The notes beneath the pieces were generated by a model, which had not been told where the DNA came from, made no database searches, and was given only the letters and a program-made list of their open reading frames with translations. 64,000 bases of DNA from Swingsia samuiensis (lineage in GTDB: Bacteria > Pseudomonadota > Alphaproteobacteria > Acetobacterales > Acetobacteraceae). Shown here one piece after another: positions 1 through 7,753 of the stretch (the stretch's first letter is position 1; every line of letters begins with the position of its first letter). A program made the position numbers and the translations under genes. The DNA is taken from NCBI RefSeq assembly GCF_006542355.1, contig NZ_CP038141.1, forward strand, positions 963,001 through 1,027,000, given 5' to 3'.

Positions 1-1649
1 GGATAAGGACCGATTAAACTATCTAAATAACGAGCCTCAAATTTATGCGTTTCAGCAACCAATGCTCGCAAATCTGTTACGCCATATAAAGATGTTCCCG
101 CTACAAATACGGAAGACTGGGCTAATGCAGACAATACCGTTAAACCGCCGGCGCTACTTCCTCGGATAACACATCGTTTTGGATCAACCCATCCTTGGTC
201 AATAACAGCTTGGGCTCCTGCTATACAATCTTCAACATCAGCAACACCCCACTCGCCATCGAGCAATTCTCTGTATTTTCGTCCAAAGCCGGTAGAACCA
301 CGATAGTTTACATCTAAAACAGCGAACCCTCTGGATGTCCACCATTGAACTTTAAACGCAAAACCTGGATTAGAACGACCTGTTGGTCCTCCATGTACGA
401 TAACAACAAGTGGGGGTTTTTCATTTTCTATCAATGAATATTTACTACTCGTCGGTGCATAAAATAACGCATATGCTTCTATGCCGCCTTTCGTCGTAAA
501 TGTTATCGGTTTTGGTATAGATATATCATCTGGCATAATGCCGTCTGGCAAACGAACACTGACCTTAAAACGATCAAATTTTCCTGTTTCTAAGTCTCCC
601 AATGCGAGAGCAGGTGGAGCATTTTCAGGCGTGTCAATCCATGCGAACATTCCATTCTCTAGCGGTTCTGGAACGTTAAAAGGCGCTCCTAAATTTATTT
701 TTTTCCATTCTTTCCCACAATAAAGAAACGTTTTATTCAAACCATTTTCTATACCCAGTGCAATAATTTTCGAATCTGTTAACGGAACATATGTTCTTTG
801 GCCAAACACCCAGTGAGGAAGGCCTATTTCTGCACCAGCATCAGGTAAATTATCCTTTACCCACTCTTCATTCTGATGAGTAAATCTGACTGGTGTCCAT
901 CTACCATTTTCATCTGACGTAGCGTAAAGTGTTTTTTCATCGGCCCATCTTGGTTCAATAATACTACACGTCTTACCAAAATTAAGACAAATGGCAGATC
1001 CTAATGTTTTCTTTTCTGAACTGAATGATGCCACATACAACTGAGTAACTGTCCATGGCATTTCAGGATTATTCCACGTAAACCATGCTAAATACTTCCC
1101 GTCAGGAGAAAGACGAGGGGCTGCATAAAAATCATTCCCTTTGTCTAAAACAGTTTCCTGACCTTCTAAGCTAATATAAAAAATTGTAGACTCAACTATA
1201 TTCTCTTTATGTAATTCTTTTATACAAAAAAAACCTTTTCCAACATTATCCCATTTTAAATCAGCATATCTTTTTTCATTTTTATCTTCATTTTTTATAA
1301 TATTTTTTGTTTTATTATCAAAAGAAAGCCAAACCCCACCTTCTTTACTATCACTATAAATAACTTCTGGAATATTATTTTTTAATCGAACATCCCAAGC
1401 CCCTCCACCATATTCATGCACTCGGGTGCCAACTTTTCGCTCTGGAGGTGTTAAATCAAACATATTCCCTTCAGGAGAGCGGCCGACCACGACTGATCTT
1501 CCATTTTCTTCAGGTCTTCCTTCTAACCAAAAAACCCAATTTTGAACTGTTTTTATCTCTGAAAAAGAAATGTTTTTCCCTGCCACTAATTCGGGAGTTA
1601 CCCAAGAAGGCCAATGTCCTGTTGAGAAAAGTTTTTTTTGATTGACCAT
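1..1649 (-). CDS. S9 family (prolyl oligopeptidase-like) peptidase, C-terminus cut by window edge
   Basis: The reading frame starts at ATG (complement 1647-1649) and stays open to base 1, giving about 549 residues. The first two thirds read as a beta-propeller (repeats such as APRLSPDGKYLAWF), followed by an alpha/beta-hydrolase domain with VIVHGGPTGRSNPGF and the nucleophile elbow GSSAGG near residue 500. This is typical of dipeptidyl/acylaminoacyl peptidases of family S9, cytosolic serine peptidases that trim oligopeptides. The catalytic Asp and His should lie outside the window. No signal peptide is visible. It is divergent from the DedA gene, with about 80 bp between. Substrate specificity cannot be read from the sequence. 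Confidence 0.85.
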   Translation of the reverse strand, partial: MVNQKKLFSTGHWPSWVTPELVAGKNISFSEIKTVQNWVFWLEGRPEENGRSVVVGRSPEGNMFDLTPPERKVGTRVHEYGGGAWDVRLKNNIPEVIYSDSKEGGVWLSFDNKTKNIIKNEDKNEKRYADLKWDNVGKGFFCIKELHKENIVESTIFYISLEGQETVLDKGNDFYAAPRLSPDGKYLAWFTWNNPEMPWTVTQLYVASFSSEKKTLGSAICLNFGKTCSIIEPRWADEKTLYATSDENGRWTPVRFTHQNEEWVKDNLPDAGAEIGLPHWVFGQRTYVPLTDSKIIALGIENGLNKTFLYCGKEWKKINLGAPFNVPEPLENGMFAWIDTPENAPPALALGDLETGKFDRFKVSVRLPDGIMPDDISIPKPITFTTKGGIEAYALFYAPTSSKYSLIENEKPPLVVIVHGGPTGRSNPGFAFKVQWWTSRGFAVLDVNYRGSTGFGRKYRELLDGEWGVADVEDCIAGAQAVIDQGWVDPKRCVIRGSSAGGLTVLSALAQSSVFVAGTSLYGVTDLRALVAETHKFEARYLDSLIGPY

Positions 1650-1727
1650 TTTCCAACCTTCTTGTGATGTCCTAAGATAACAAAATCTGTAATATATCTT
1701 TTAACATTCTAACTTAAGGATACGAAA

Positions 1728-2384
1728 CTGTTTCATCTCACTCACATTCTTGCGCATCTTTTACAGCAATATGGTTACAGCGTTATTGGCTTAACTGTAA
1801 TGTTTGAAAGTATGGGCCTACCTTTACCTGCTGAAAGCTTGATTATTGCTTCTGCACTATATGCAGGAAGCACTCATCAGATGCAGATCCAATGGATTGC
1901 GCTTGCTGCTATCATTGGCGCCATTATGGGAGATAACTTTGGTTATCTTATTGGCCATCATTTTGGTTACAATCTTCTACAAAAGCACGGTAAAAAAATA
2001 GGTCTTACCGATGAACGCCTTCTTTTAGGACGGTATTTATTCAAAAAACACGGTGGAATTGTTGTTTTTTCTGGCCGTTTTCTAGCACTTCTACGTGTCT
2101 TTGTTGCTCTCCTTGCTGGTGCAACACGCATGCCATGGCATTCTTTTTTATTCTACAATGCTCTTGGAGGTATTTGCTGGGCCGGCGGATATTCCTTTAT
2201 TACATATGAACTCGGCAAACAAATTGAAAAACTTTCTGGTCCAGTTGGCATAACATTGGGTATTATTGGCGTCACTTGTATTATTCTTATTTTTCTTTTC
2301 CTAAAGAAAAATGAAAAACGCCTCACAGATGAAGCATTAAGAGAAGCTAAAAAAGACGAAAACTCCTTTAAACCCCAATCTTAA
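1728..2384 (+). CDS. DedA family membrane protein, probable CTG start
   Basis: Members of this SNARE-associated/DedA family are polytopic inner-membrane proteins, implicated in lipid flipping and membrane homeostasis. The family signature is visible as ESMGLPLPAES, GDNFGYLIGHHFG, and FSGRFLALLRVFVALLAG, followed by C-terminal hydrophobic segments and a charged tail. The first in-frame ATG (1800) would remove conserved N-terminal sequence: the frame upstream encodes LLQQYGYSVIGLTVMFES, which fits DedA N-termini. No ATG, GTG or TTG exists between the upstream stop (1710-1712) and 1800. CTG at 1728 has AAGGA (1716-1720) at 7 nt spacing, so I use it, giving 218 residues. The SDR gene follows 13 bp after the stop and is probably co-transcribed. 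Confidence 0.8.
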   Translation: MFHLTHILAHLLQQYGYSVIGLTVMFESMGLPLPAESLIIASALYAGSTHQMQIQWIALAAIIGAIMGDNFGYLIGHHFGYNLLQKHGKKIGLTDERLLLGRYLFKKHGGIVVFSGRFLALLRVFVALLAGATRMPWHSFLFYNALGGICWAGGYSFITYELGKQIEKLSGPVGITLGIIGVTCIILIFLFLKKNEKRLTDEALREAKKDENSFKPQS

Positions 2385-2397
2385 ATAGGATCTTTTG

Positions 2398-3354
2398 ATG
2401 AAGCACTCTTCGAAAAAAATCTGGTCTGTTAATGAGTTAAATAGACTAGATGGGAAAACAGCTATCATCACTGGAGCCACAAGTGGACTGGGTTTTGAAA
2501 TAGCCTGTGGCCTTGCAACTTGCGGGGCAAACATTATCCTTACCGGTCGAAATAACGATAAAGGTTATCAAGCTCTCGATCATCTTTATCGTCGTGTCCC
2601 AAGTGCACGAGCTTTATTCGAAAACCTTGATTTAGCTTCTCTTTCTTCAATTGCTTCTTTTGCTCATAAGCTTAAAGAAAGAAATAAACCTATACATCTT
2701 CTTGCAAATAATGCAGGCCTCTTTGGACCTCCTCATAGATTAGAAACAGAAGATGGTTTCGAAATACAATTTGGAACAAATCATTTAGGACATTTTGCAC
2801 TAACTGGTCGTCTTCTACCTTTATTGGCTTCTGGGAATGCAACAATTATGACTGTTTCTTCCTTGGCTGCACTGAAAGGACAATTACCTTTTGGTGATTT
2901 AAACGCTCGTCATTACTACAGTGCTCGCGCTCGTTATCGACAAAGTAAACTTGCAAACCTTCTTTTTTCTCTTGAGCTCAACAGACGTGCTCAAAAAGCA
3001 CCATGGCCTATTCACTCAAGAGCAGCCCATCCAGGTTGGGCTGCAAGCAATATTTTTTCAAATAATACTTTAAATCAAAAAAAATCAGTATCTGGTCTTC
3101 TTATAAAACATCTAGTTAAGCCAGTTTTCAATCATATGAGCCAAACCGTAGAAGAGGGTGCTTGGCCACTTCTTTATTCTCTTGCTTCTCCTTATGCAGA
3201 AGATGGAGAATATTACGGCCCTCAAGATAAAAAAGAACGTCTAGGCAACCCTGGATTGGCCCAAGTTCCTATACTTGCCCAAGATCAAAAGATAGCTAAA
3301 CGATTATGGAATATTTCTGAAAATATGACAGGAGTTAAATACGGATTATTATAA
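2398..3354 (+). CDS. short-chain dehydrogenase/reductase (SDR), retinol-dehydrogenase-like
   Basis: This NAD(P)-dependent oxidoreductase of about 318 residues has the Rossmann cofactor motif TGATSGLGFEIA, the structural NNAG motif, a catalytic Ser in TVSSLAAL and the catalytic YRQSK (YxxxK). Its length and the ARYRQSKLANLLF stretch match the retinol-dehydrogenase/WW-domain oxidoreductase-like branch, whose bacterial substrates are mostly unknown. I chose the ATG at 2398 because AGGA (2387-2390) lies 7 nt upstream; a TTG directly before it is also possible. It follows the DedA gene closely and converges on hemJ. The catalytic family is sure, the substrate is not. Confidence 0.88.
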   Translation: MKHSSKKIWSVNELNRLDGKTAIITGATSGLGFEIACGLATCGANIILTGRNNDKGYQALDHLYRRVPSARALFENLDLASLSSIASFAHKLKERNKPIHLLANNAGLFGPPHRLETEDGFEIQFGTNHLGHFALTGRLLPLLASGNATIMTVSSLAALKGQLPFGDLNARHYYSARARYRQSKLANLLFSLELNRRAQKAPWPIHSRAAHPGWAASNIFSNNTLNQKKSVSGLLIKHLVKPVFNHMSQTVEEGAWPLLYSLASPYAEDGEYYGPQDKKERLGNPGLAQVPILAQDQKIAKRLWNISENMTGVKYGLL

Positions 3355-3360
3355 ATCCGT
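3341..3360. terminator. weak hairpin between convergent SDR and hemJ genes
   Basis: ACGGATT and AATCCGT form a 7-bp stem with a 6-nt loop overlapping the SDR stop codon. The following sequence is pyrimidine-rich but has no clean T run, so a terminator role is only suggested by the convergent gene arrangement. Confidence 0.3.
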
Positions 3361-3380
3361 TACCTTCTTTCAAAATATAT

Positions 3381-3827
3381 TTATGGTCTTACAACAATCA
3401 TAATAACTAAAATAATCATCAAAACCGTTGGAACTTCATTCATCATTCGATAGAATTTTTCTGAATGATTATTTTCATTTTTATAAAATAATTTTCTCCA
3501 TTTTGAGCACGCTCCATGAAAAGACACTAAACCAAAAACACATATTAATTTTACCCACCACCACATGCTGTACCAATCAATAACATCTGGTATAGAAGCC
3601 ATAATGACACCAACCATCACTGTTACAATCATAGCTGGTGTCATTATTTGTTTGAGCAGCTTACGTTCCATCACTTTAAAGCGCTCATCTTCTGCTGTAC
3701 CCGCAATAACTTGGGTATGGTACACATATAATCGAGGTAAATAAAACATTCCTGCCATCCAAGCTGTGAAGGCCATAATATGCAATGCAAGCAACCAGCT
3801 TAAATGAATGGCAAAAAAATTTATCAT
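3381..3827 (-). CDS. hemJ: protoporphyrinogen oxidase HemJ
   Basis: A 148-residue membrane protein of the HemJ (UPF0093/TIGR00701) family, which oxidises protoporphyrinogen IX to protoporphyrin IX in heme synthesis. Visible features are LLALHIMAFTAWMAGMFYLP with the conserved His, the RLKVYH-like segment RLYVYH, four hydrophobic helices and WWWVKLICVFGLVSFHG with the conserved Lys. Its ATG overlaps the stop of the upstream HAD gene by 4 nt (ATGA), and that gene in turn overlaps hemE, so the three are translationally coupled. The hemE linkage strongly supports a heme role. No typical hemG or hemY is seen here. Confidence 0.9.
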   Translation of the reverse strand: MINFFAIHLSWLLALHIMAFTAWMAGMFYLPRLYVYHTQVIAGTAEDERFKVMERKLLKQIMTPAMIVTVMVGVIMASIPDVIDWYSMWWWVKLICVFGLVSFHGACSKWRKLFYKNENNHSEKFYRMMNEVPTVLMIILVIMIVVRP

Positions 3828-4528
3828 TGACTTTGCTGTTCCTCTAACACCTTTCCTAATAACGGCGCTAACTCTGATAAATGATTAATTTGAACGAAGC
3901 CTTTTACAGGCCAAAAAGGAGGTAACGCTTCTTCTTTAGAACGAAGAAGAATACAACTCATTCCAGCACGTCTTGCTGCTTCTGCTCCTGTGTCACTGTC
4001 TTCAATAACAACACAGTTTTCTGGCATTACTCCTTCAGCTTGAGATGCGTACAGATACACCTCAGGAGAAGGTTTTGGAGCTCCCATATCATTTGCTGAA
4101 TGTATTCTATTTTCCTCAAAAAACTGCGAAATTCCAGAAATTTTAAACTTCACTTCCATTTCTTTTAATGAAGAATTTGAACCCACACGAAATGGCATTC
4201 GTAAAGACACAATATCAGCAAGCATTTCTGGCGATCCATCAATAGGAACAGCCATTTTTTCCATAACTTGTACAATTTTTTTTCGCAAATTAAGTGCCGA
4301 ATTTTCTGGTAAAGAACGTCCTAAATCATCTTCTAATTCTTTTATGACCTGAGGAATGGCTTTCCCCGCAAAACGACGAAACGCCTCTTCATCTGAAATA
4401 TTCAAGCCTTGAGATCGTGCAAATTCTGCTGTTGCATGATTGGATGGACGTTCACTATCAACTAAAACACCATCACAATCAAAAATAACAAGCTTTAACT
4501 TACCGTTAGCATCAAGAGCTGTTGTCAT
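3824..4528 (-). CDS. HAD-IA family hydrolase (phosphatase / phosphoglucomutase-like)
   Basis: A 234-residue HAD-superfamily protein. Motif I is FDCDGVLVDSE with nucleophile Asp17 and Asp19, motif II is in VGSNSS, motif III Lys is in GAPKPSPEVY and motif IV is VIEDSDTGAEAA. The helical cap after motif I places it in subclass IA, together with phosphoglycolate phosphatase, beta-phosphoglucomutase and sugar-phosphate phosphatases; the substrate cannot be told. It sits between hemE and hemJ with 4-nt ATGA overlaps on both sides. That suggests co-regulated expression rather than a proven heme function; a house-cleaning phosphatase role is equally likely. Confidence 0.85.
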   Translation of the reverse strand: MTTALDANGKLKLVIFDCDGVLVDSERPSNHATAEFARSQGLNISDEEAFRRFAGKAIPQVIKELEDDLGRSLPENSALNLRKKIVQVMEKMAVPIDGSPEMLADIVSLRMPFRVGSNSSLKEMEVKFKISGISQFFEENRIHSANDMGAPKPSPEVYLYASQAEGVMPENCVVIEDSDTGAEAARRAGMSCILLRSKEEALPPFWPVKGFVQINHLSELAPLLGKVLEEQQSQ

Positions 4529-5589
4529 AAACCACGCACCGTTTTTACAAGTTCTGCAACATTTTCAGGGGGTGTATGCTGCATAACACCATGACCTAAG
4601 TTAAAAACATGAGGTTTTCCACGCAGTTTATCTCGTATGGATAAAGCTTCTTTGCGAAGATTTTCTCCCCCTGAAAACAAAATCATAGGATCCAGATTAC
4701 CCTGAAGGGTGACATTAGGGACTAATTCAGAAACTTTGGCAGGATCAGCAACTGTATCCAACGCTAATGTTTTTACACCAGTCTTTTCAACATATTCCTT
4801 AACCATTACCCCTCCAAGACGAGGGAAACCAATGATTGGAATTAAAGGATAACGCTTCTGAATATGAGCAACAATTTGTCGTGTAGGTTCAATAACATAC
4901 TTCCTAAAAGCTGAAGGTGGCAAAATTCCAGCCCAAGAATCAAATAACATAACAGTTTCTGCACCTGCTTCGATCTGACCACAAAGCATTTCTGCTGTAC
5001 CAATCGTTAATTTTTCTATTAATTTATCAAAAAGAACAGGTTCTGTTTGCATCATTTTGCGAGTAACCGCAAAATCTTTTGAACCACCTCCTTCAACCAT
5101 ATAACACGAAACCGTAAATGGGCTTCCTGCAAAACCTAATAAAGTTGTCATTTGAGGAAGTGATTTTCTTAAACGTGACAACGTTTCCCGGACAGGTGCG
5201 GTAATGTCTGGAACACGCGAAAGGCTAAGTTTTTCAAGATCTGAATAAGATTTTATTGCGTTTAAAACGGGTCCACGCCCTTCAATAAATTCTAAAGATT
5301 GGCCCATAGCCCAAGGCAAAATCAAAATATCTGAAAATAAAATAGCCCCATCCATCGCGTAGCGACGAATAGGCTGTAACGTTAATTCTTCAGCCATATC
5401 AGGCGTCATACAACGTGTTAAAAAGTCTGCCTTTTCACGCATTGCTCGAAATTCAGGAAGATAACGCCCAGCTTGACGCATAAGCCATATAGGTGGCGGC
5501 CAAACTGCTTCCCCATTTAAAGCTTTCAAAAGTGGTTTTTGTGATGGAGCTAAAGAGCTTTGTTCAGAATTCATACGACCATTAACCAT
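4525..5589 (-). CDS. hemE: uroporphyrinogen decarboxylase
   Basis: HemE removes four acetate carboxyls from uroporphyrinogen III to give coproporphyrinogen III in cytosolic heme synthesis. The 354-residue product has the diagnostic PPIWLMRQAGRYLPEFR (substrate-binding Arg residues), FSDILILPWAMG, GFAGSPFTV and the C-terminal FNLGHGVMQHTPPENV. Two starts are possible, ATG 5589 and an internal ATG at 5574; I keep the longer. It is the first gene of the hemE-HAD-hemJ operon. Its 5' end faces the 334-bp region proposed as oriC, an arrangement (hemE next to the origin) known from Caulobacter and Rickettsia. Confidence 0.95.
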   Translation of the reverse strand: MVNGRMNSEQSSLAPSQKPLLKALNGEAVWPPPIWLMRQAGRYLPEFRAMREKADFLTRCMTPDMAEELTLQPIRRYAMDGAILFSDILILPWAMGQSLEFIEGRGPVLNAIKSYSDLEKLSLSRVPDITAPVRETLSRLRKSLPQMTTLLGFAGSPFTVSCYMVEGGGSKDFAVTRKMMQTEPVLFDKLIEKLTIGTAEMLCGQIEAGAETVMLFDSWAGILPPSAFRKYVIEPTRQIVAHIQKRYPLIPIIGFPRLGGVMVKEYVEKTGVKTLALDTVADPAKVSELVPNVTLQGNLDPMILFSGGENLRKEALSIRDKLRGKPHVFNLGHGVMQHTPPENVAELVKTVRGL

Positions 5590-5923
5590 AAATAAAAAAA
5601 GAAAGAAATTCTGAAGTGTTATATGATCCTTGTGGATATCGGGGTACCCGGCTTTCTAAAAATGTACCCCAACTTATTCACACTGTGTACAACTTTATAG
5701 CTTAATGTTTTCTAAGGCTCTAGAAATTTGTCCCGAATTACCCACAGAAGCTCTGTGTACAACCCACAAAAATTAGAAGCGTACCAAATAATCCACGGTA
5801 CTCGGTACTGTTTTTTCTCTCCTTAGTACTATCCCCATGTACCCCAGTACTGACACAATCATTCTACCTTTTTATTGCTGAATTTTTTATATCTGATTCT
5901 TCATAACTTCTGGATTCGTTAAA
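5590..5923. other. oriC: putative chromosomal replication origin (oriC) between hemE and maf
   Basis: This 334-bp stretch has no gene. It carries DnaA-box-like 9-mers relative to TTATCCACA: ATATCCACA on the minus strand (5631-5639), TTATTCACA (5674-5682) and TTACCCACA (5738-5746), each with one mismatch. Weaker ones with two mismatches are TGTGTACAA at 5684-5692 and 5754-5762, and TAATCCACG at 5789-5797. An A-rich flank (5588-5612) and a T-rich flank (5868-5892) could serve as unwinding regions. Ten GTAC tetramers lie within 5644-5850. Placement between hemE and maf, with parAB, rsmG, mnmG, mnmE, rho and parS sites nearby, matches alphaproteobacterial origins. Promoters of both flanking genes must also lie here. 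Confidence 0.75.
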
Positions 5924-6535
5924 ATGACTGCTACGAATATTTCTTTATATCTAGCAAGTGGCTCTCAGATTCGGCGTGCTTTGCTCGAAGAGAGCGGTTT
6001 ATCTTTTTACACGAAGCCTGTTGATCTTGATGAAGAAGCCGTGAAAGAAAAATGTATGGCAGCAGGTTTTTCATTAGCAGAGACAGCTTTAGAGCTTGCT
6101 CGCAGAAAAGCTTTATTAGCTGCTCATTATTCTCCAGCAGGATCTTATATTATAGGAGCTGATCAAATCTTAGATTTAGACGGTGAGATTTTTTCAAAAC
6201 CACGCAATATGAAAGAAGCGCGTGACCATTTAATCAAATTAAGAGGAAAAACACATTTTTTGCATACAGCAGTGGTTTTATATCAGGGGAAGAAAAAAAT
6301 TTGGGAACATATAGAAAAACCAAAGTTGAAAATGAGAAGGTTCACAGATAATTTTTTAGATACTTATCTTGATGTGGAAAAAGAAAAAATTCTTTCTTCT
6401 GTAGGAGCCTATCGACTTGAAGGTCCAGGGATACAGCTCTTTTCCTCAATAGAAGGGCATTATGATTCTATACTCGGTCTTCCTAGGATGGGGCTTTTTG
6501 AAGTTTTAAGAAAAGAAAAAATCTTAATATCATAA
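5924..6535 (+). CDS. maf: Maf family nucleotide pyrophosphatase
   Basis: Maf/YhdE/YceF proteins hydrolyse non-canonical or modified nucleoside triphosphates to monophosphates and can delay septation. The 203-residue product begins with the family motif LASGSQIRRALLEESGL (S-x-S/Q-x-R-R), has LARRKAL, the GADQILDLDGEIFSKP segment with the catalytic Asp, LRGKTHFLHTAV, and a C-terminal SSVGAYRLEGPG. It starts at ATG 5924 at the edge of the proposed origin and is followed by a tRNA gene. In related genomes a maf-aroE-coaE block is common here; aroE and coaE are absent. Confidence 0.9.
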   Translation: MTATNISLYLASGSQIRRALLEESGLSFYTKPVDLDEEAVKEKCMAAGFSLAETALELARRKALLAAHYSPAGSYIIGADQILDLDGEIFSKPRNMKEARDHLIKLRGKTHFLHTAVVLYQGKKKIWEHIEKPKLKMRRFTDNFLDTYLDVEKEKILSSVGAYRLEGPGIQLFSSIEGHYDSILGLPRMGLFEVLRKEKILIS

Positions 6536-6605
6536 GATTAACTCTTGTAAGTCAGAAGGCATCCTTATATAGGCTTGTTATCTGTTCTTCTGAACAGGTC
6601 AAAGT

Positions 6606-6681
6606 GGGGCCATAGCTCAGTTGGTAGAGCGCTTGAATGGCATTCAAGAGGTCGTCGGTTCGATCCCGATTGGCTCCACCA
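6606..6681 (+). tRNA. tRNA-Ala (GGC)
   Basis: A full cloverleaf can be drawn. The acceptor stem GGGGCCA pairs with TGGCTCC (6671-6677), the D arm contains AGCTCAGTTGGTAGAGC, the anticodon arm CTTGAATGGCATTCAAG exposes GGC, and the T arm contains GGTTCGATCC. The 3' ACCA is encoded. Anticodon GGC reads GCC/GCU alanine codons. Confidence 0.95.
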
Positions 6682-6700
6682 GAGATTAATATTTAAGATG

Positions 6701-7174
6701 TTATTTTATGAAATTCTCTTGAATAGCATTCGTTACGATTACTGCATCATTAGAGTTTATTTCCAATAAAAATCCTTGTTTCCCTCCATTGATAATAAGA
6801 GGGGAGCCGCCCATAATGCTTTTTTCAAAAGCCGTAGGAACAGATCTTTTTTGTCCAAAAGGGCTAACACCACCAATTTGATAGCCTGTTAATTTTTGGA
6901 CATCTTCACGCTGCATCATTTTGGCTTTTTTCCCACCAAAAATTTGTGCGACACGTTTAAAATCAACTTCTTTATTTGCTGGTAAAACAACACAGGCTGG
7001 ATGTTGATCTACTTTTATCATCAGAGTTTTAAGAACATGGTCAGGAGAATGATTTAGAGCAGCTGCAGCTGCTATTCCTAATTTCTCGACAGAGGGATTA
7101 TACTCATAGACATGAGTTTTATAGGGAATATTGAGAGCATCAAGTAATAATGTTGCGGATGTTTCTATTGTCAT
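6701..7174 (-). CDS. ybaK: Cys-tRNA(Pro)/YbaK-type aminoacyl-tRNA deacylase
   Basis: A 157-residue YbaK/EbsC protein, a free-standing editing domain that hydrolyses mischarged Cys-tRNA(Pro). Family marks are HVYEYNPSVEKLGIAAAAAL near the N-terminus, VLKTLMIKV, the catalytic-Lys segment VLPANKEVDFKRVAQ and the Gly-rich GYQIGGVSPFGQKR. Length is typical for the family. It lies downstream of and opposite to the tRNA-Ala gene and is divergent from the lytic transglycosylase gene, with about 100 bp between. Family assignment is firm; the exact mischarged substrate is by homology only. Confidence 0.9.
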   Translation of the reverse strand: MTIETSATLLLDALNIPYKTHVYEYNPSVEKLGIAAAAALNHSPDHVLKTLMIKVDQHPACVVLPANKEVDFKRVAQIFGGKKAKMMQREDVQKLTGYQIGGVSPFGQKRSVPTAFEKSIMGGSPLIINGGKQGFLLEINSNDAVIVTNAIQENFIK

Positions 7175-7272
7175 ATCAATAAAGTTTCATTTTATGTAAA
7201 AAATAATCAGAGTAGAAGATATTATAACGGTATGTTATTTAATAAGGAATAGATTTTTTAAAATAAGCGCAG

Positions 7273-7698
7273 GTGAGTGTGGCCTCTAATATTATGGCCT
7301 GTATGTTGGCTGCTTCCATACATTATCATATTCCGCCGGGAGTTCTTCCTGCTATTCAAAAGGTAGAGGGCGGACAAATGGGGCATGTTAGTCATAATAG
7401 TGATGGGTCTGTTGATATTGGTTTAATGCAAATTAATTCGAGGTGGATTCTTCCTATATCAGCTCAATTACATGCGTATCCTGCACAAATTGCAACGCAA
7501 TTAGCTCTTAATCCGTGTTTTAATATTGAAACAGCTGCTATGATTTTAAGAATGGCTTTAAAAAGAGAGCATGGTAATTTATTAAAAGCGATAGGGGACT
7601 ATCATTCGCAGACCCCAATTTTAAATATTTTATACCAAAGAAAAGTTATAGCTGCAGCTGCACAAAGTTATGTGCGTTCTCGAGGCAAAAGAGGATAG
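7273..7698 (+). CDS. lytic transglycosylase, SLT-domain protein
   Basis: The product of 141 residues has the soluble-lytic-transglycosylase/lysozyme-like fold: catalytic Glu32 in AIQKVEGGQMG, the DIGLMQINSRW motif and a C-terminal helical tail. Such small proteins cleave peptidoglycan, often to open the wall for secretion or pilus systems (VirB1-like). No secretion-system genes are present nearby. There is no clear signal peptide; only a short hydrophobic patch lies at the start. GTG 7273 is used, with another GTG at 7279. A degenerate Zur-like palindrome half (TGTTATTTAATAAGG, 7233-7247) precedes it and znuA follows on the same strand, so shared zinc control is conceivable. Confidence 0.82.
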   Translation: MSVASNIMACMLAASIHYHIPPGVLPAIQKVEGGQMGHVSHNSDGSVDIGLMQINSRWILPISAQLHAYPAQIATQLALNPCFNIETAAMILRMALKREHGNLLKAIGDYHSQTPILNILYQRKVIAAAAQSYVRSRGKRG

Positions 7699-7704
7699 CC
7701 AGAG

Positions 7705-7725
7705 TATAATTGTTATTTTATAACA
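7705..7725 (+). promoter_or_regulatory. znuA promoter -10 and probable Zur operator
   Basis: TATAAT (7705-7710) abuts TGTTATTTTATAACA (7711-7725), a perfect 6-3-6 palindrome. It matches the Zur consensus core TGTTATAnTATAACA at all but one position. It lies 28 bp before the znuA start, so Zur-Zn would block transcription initiation in zinc-replete cells. No good -35 is visible. Zur itself is not encoded in the window. Confidence 0.7.
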
Positions 7726-7753
7726 TCTTTTTTTATTAAAGAAGGGGACATTC

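Noticed and set aside
5702-5715. TTAA-N6-CTAA as a CtrA site in the origin
   Set aside because: Spacing is one short of the CtrA consensus and the right half is degenerate; a single weak match is not support.
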